From assembly GCA_945872245.1 (NCBI GenBank), contig CAMBZB010000030.1, positions 1 through 25,840 of the forward strand: a DNA stretch of 25,840 bases, written 5' to 3'. The notes under the pieces are model-generated. The model ran no database searches and was not told the DNA's origin. It saw only the letters and a list, made by a program, of their open reading frames with translations. Numbering within the stretch: the stretch's first letter is position 1; each line of letters starts with the position of its first letter. Below are positions 25,677-25,840 of the stretch, piece by piece. The DNA is from Flavobacterium psychrophilum (GTDB lineage Bacteria > Bacteroidota > Bacteroidia > Flavobacteriales > Flavobacteriaceae). Both the position numbers and the translations under genes were made by a program.

Positions 25677-25840
25677 ATGAAAAGACGCAAGTTCATAAAA
25701 TCAACTTTAATGTTTTCTGCTGCTGCATTTATAACTCCAAGAGTTATTGCATCAACTAATTTTAACAATGCTAAAAAAGATTCTTTTAAAGGATTTATTG
25801 TTTCAGATTCTCATTTTGGTTGGGTAAATAAAATGCAACC
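25677..25840 (+). CDS. Metallophosphoesterase, N-terminal part (cut by window end)
   Basis: An open frame from the ATG at 25677 runs off the window after 54 codons. It begins MKRRKFIKSTLMFSAAAFIT, a twin-arginine-type leader (R-R-K-F-I-K followed by a hydrophobic stretch), so the protein is probably folded before export. The first strand of the mature part, FKGFIVSDSHFGW, matches the calcineurin-like phosphoesterase start (D-x-H metal ligands in SDSH, residues about 44-46). It would hydrolyse a phosphate ester in the periplasm. As it follows a PUL it could act on phosphorylated sugar, but the separating hairpin region leaves membership open. Only the first motif can be seen, so the family call rests on little. 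Confidence 0.65.
   Translation, partial: MKRRKFIKSTLMFSAAAFITPRVIASTNFNNAKKDSFKGFIVSDSHFGWVNKMQ

Noticed and set aside
25556..25768. 70-codon minus-strand frame containing LPVGRQV
   Set aside because: It spans dispersed palindromes and overlaps the start of the metallophosphoesterase; the peptide is a typical spurious translation of such repeats.
1..25840. Search for CRISPR arrays, rRNA, insertion sequences, integrases and defence genes
   Set aside because: No regularly spaced repeats, transposase motifs or structural RNA genes were seen; the window is a metabolic PUL.

Overview
The window is AT-rich DNA (GC roughly mid-thirties by eye) from a member of the Bacteroidota, most likely a marine or alga-associated Flavobacteriaceae. 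The evidence is a SusC/SusD pair, three proteins ending in Por/type IX secretion (T9SS) sorting tails, lipoproteins of the Bacteroidota type, and hairpin repeats of a kind I associate with Flavobacteriia. All genes lie on the + strand. The species cannot be fixed from the sequence.

Almost the whole window is one polysaccharide utilisation locus (PUL). Layout: (1) 1-313, non-coding, with an inverted repeat and a weak terminator; (2) 314-1774, a secreted beta-helix protein with a T9SS tail, closed by a 16-bp perfect hairpin, so probably a separate unit; (3) 2039-8213, an import operon of SusC transporter, SusD lipoprotein and a third lipoprotein with a GH99-like fold, ended by a hairpin at 8246-8280; (4) 8456-16195, a GH71/99-like glycosidase, two very different GH92 exo-alpha-mannosidase homologues and a sulfatase with a T9SS tail; (5) 16446-20857, two more sulfatases and an alpha/beta-hydrolase esterase; (6) 21102-25337, a large multidomain GH71/99-like protein with a T9SS tail and a fourth sulfatase; (7) 25338-25676, non-coding and full of hairpins; (8) from 25677 to the window edge, the start of a metallophosphoesterase with a twin-arginine-like leader.

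Read together, the genes suggest uptake and breakdown of a sulfated, probably O-acylated, alpha-mannose-rich glycan, as predicted for some marine Flavobacteriia feeding on algal polysaccharides. T9SS-exported enzymes (21102 GH71/99-like, 14351 sulfatase) would act at the cell surface, SusCD would import oligosaccharides, and the remaining sulfatases, esterase and GH92s would finish the job in the periplasm. The substrate is an inference from family content. No regulator (HTCS, SusR, AraC, anti-sigma/ECF) lies in the window.

The most unusual point is the third gene of the import operon. Its C-terminus aligns closely with the GH99 active-site signature, but both catalytic glutamates are replaced (Asn338, Phe341). 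It sits where a SusE/SusF-type surface glycan-binding protein is normally encoded, so it may be a GH99 pseudoenzyme turned into a glycan-binding protein. Other points of interest are the canonical/divergent GH92 pair, two sister sulfatases that differ by a cleanly appended T9SS tail, and a G8 tract near the end of the second GH92 gene.
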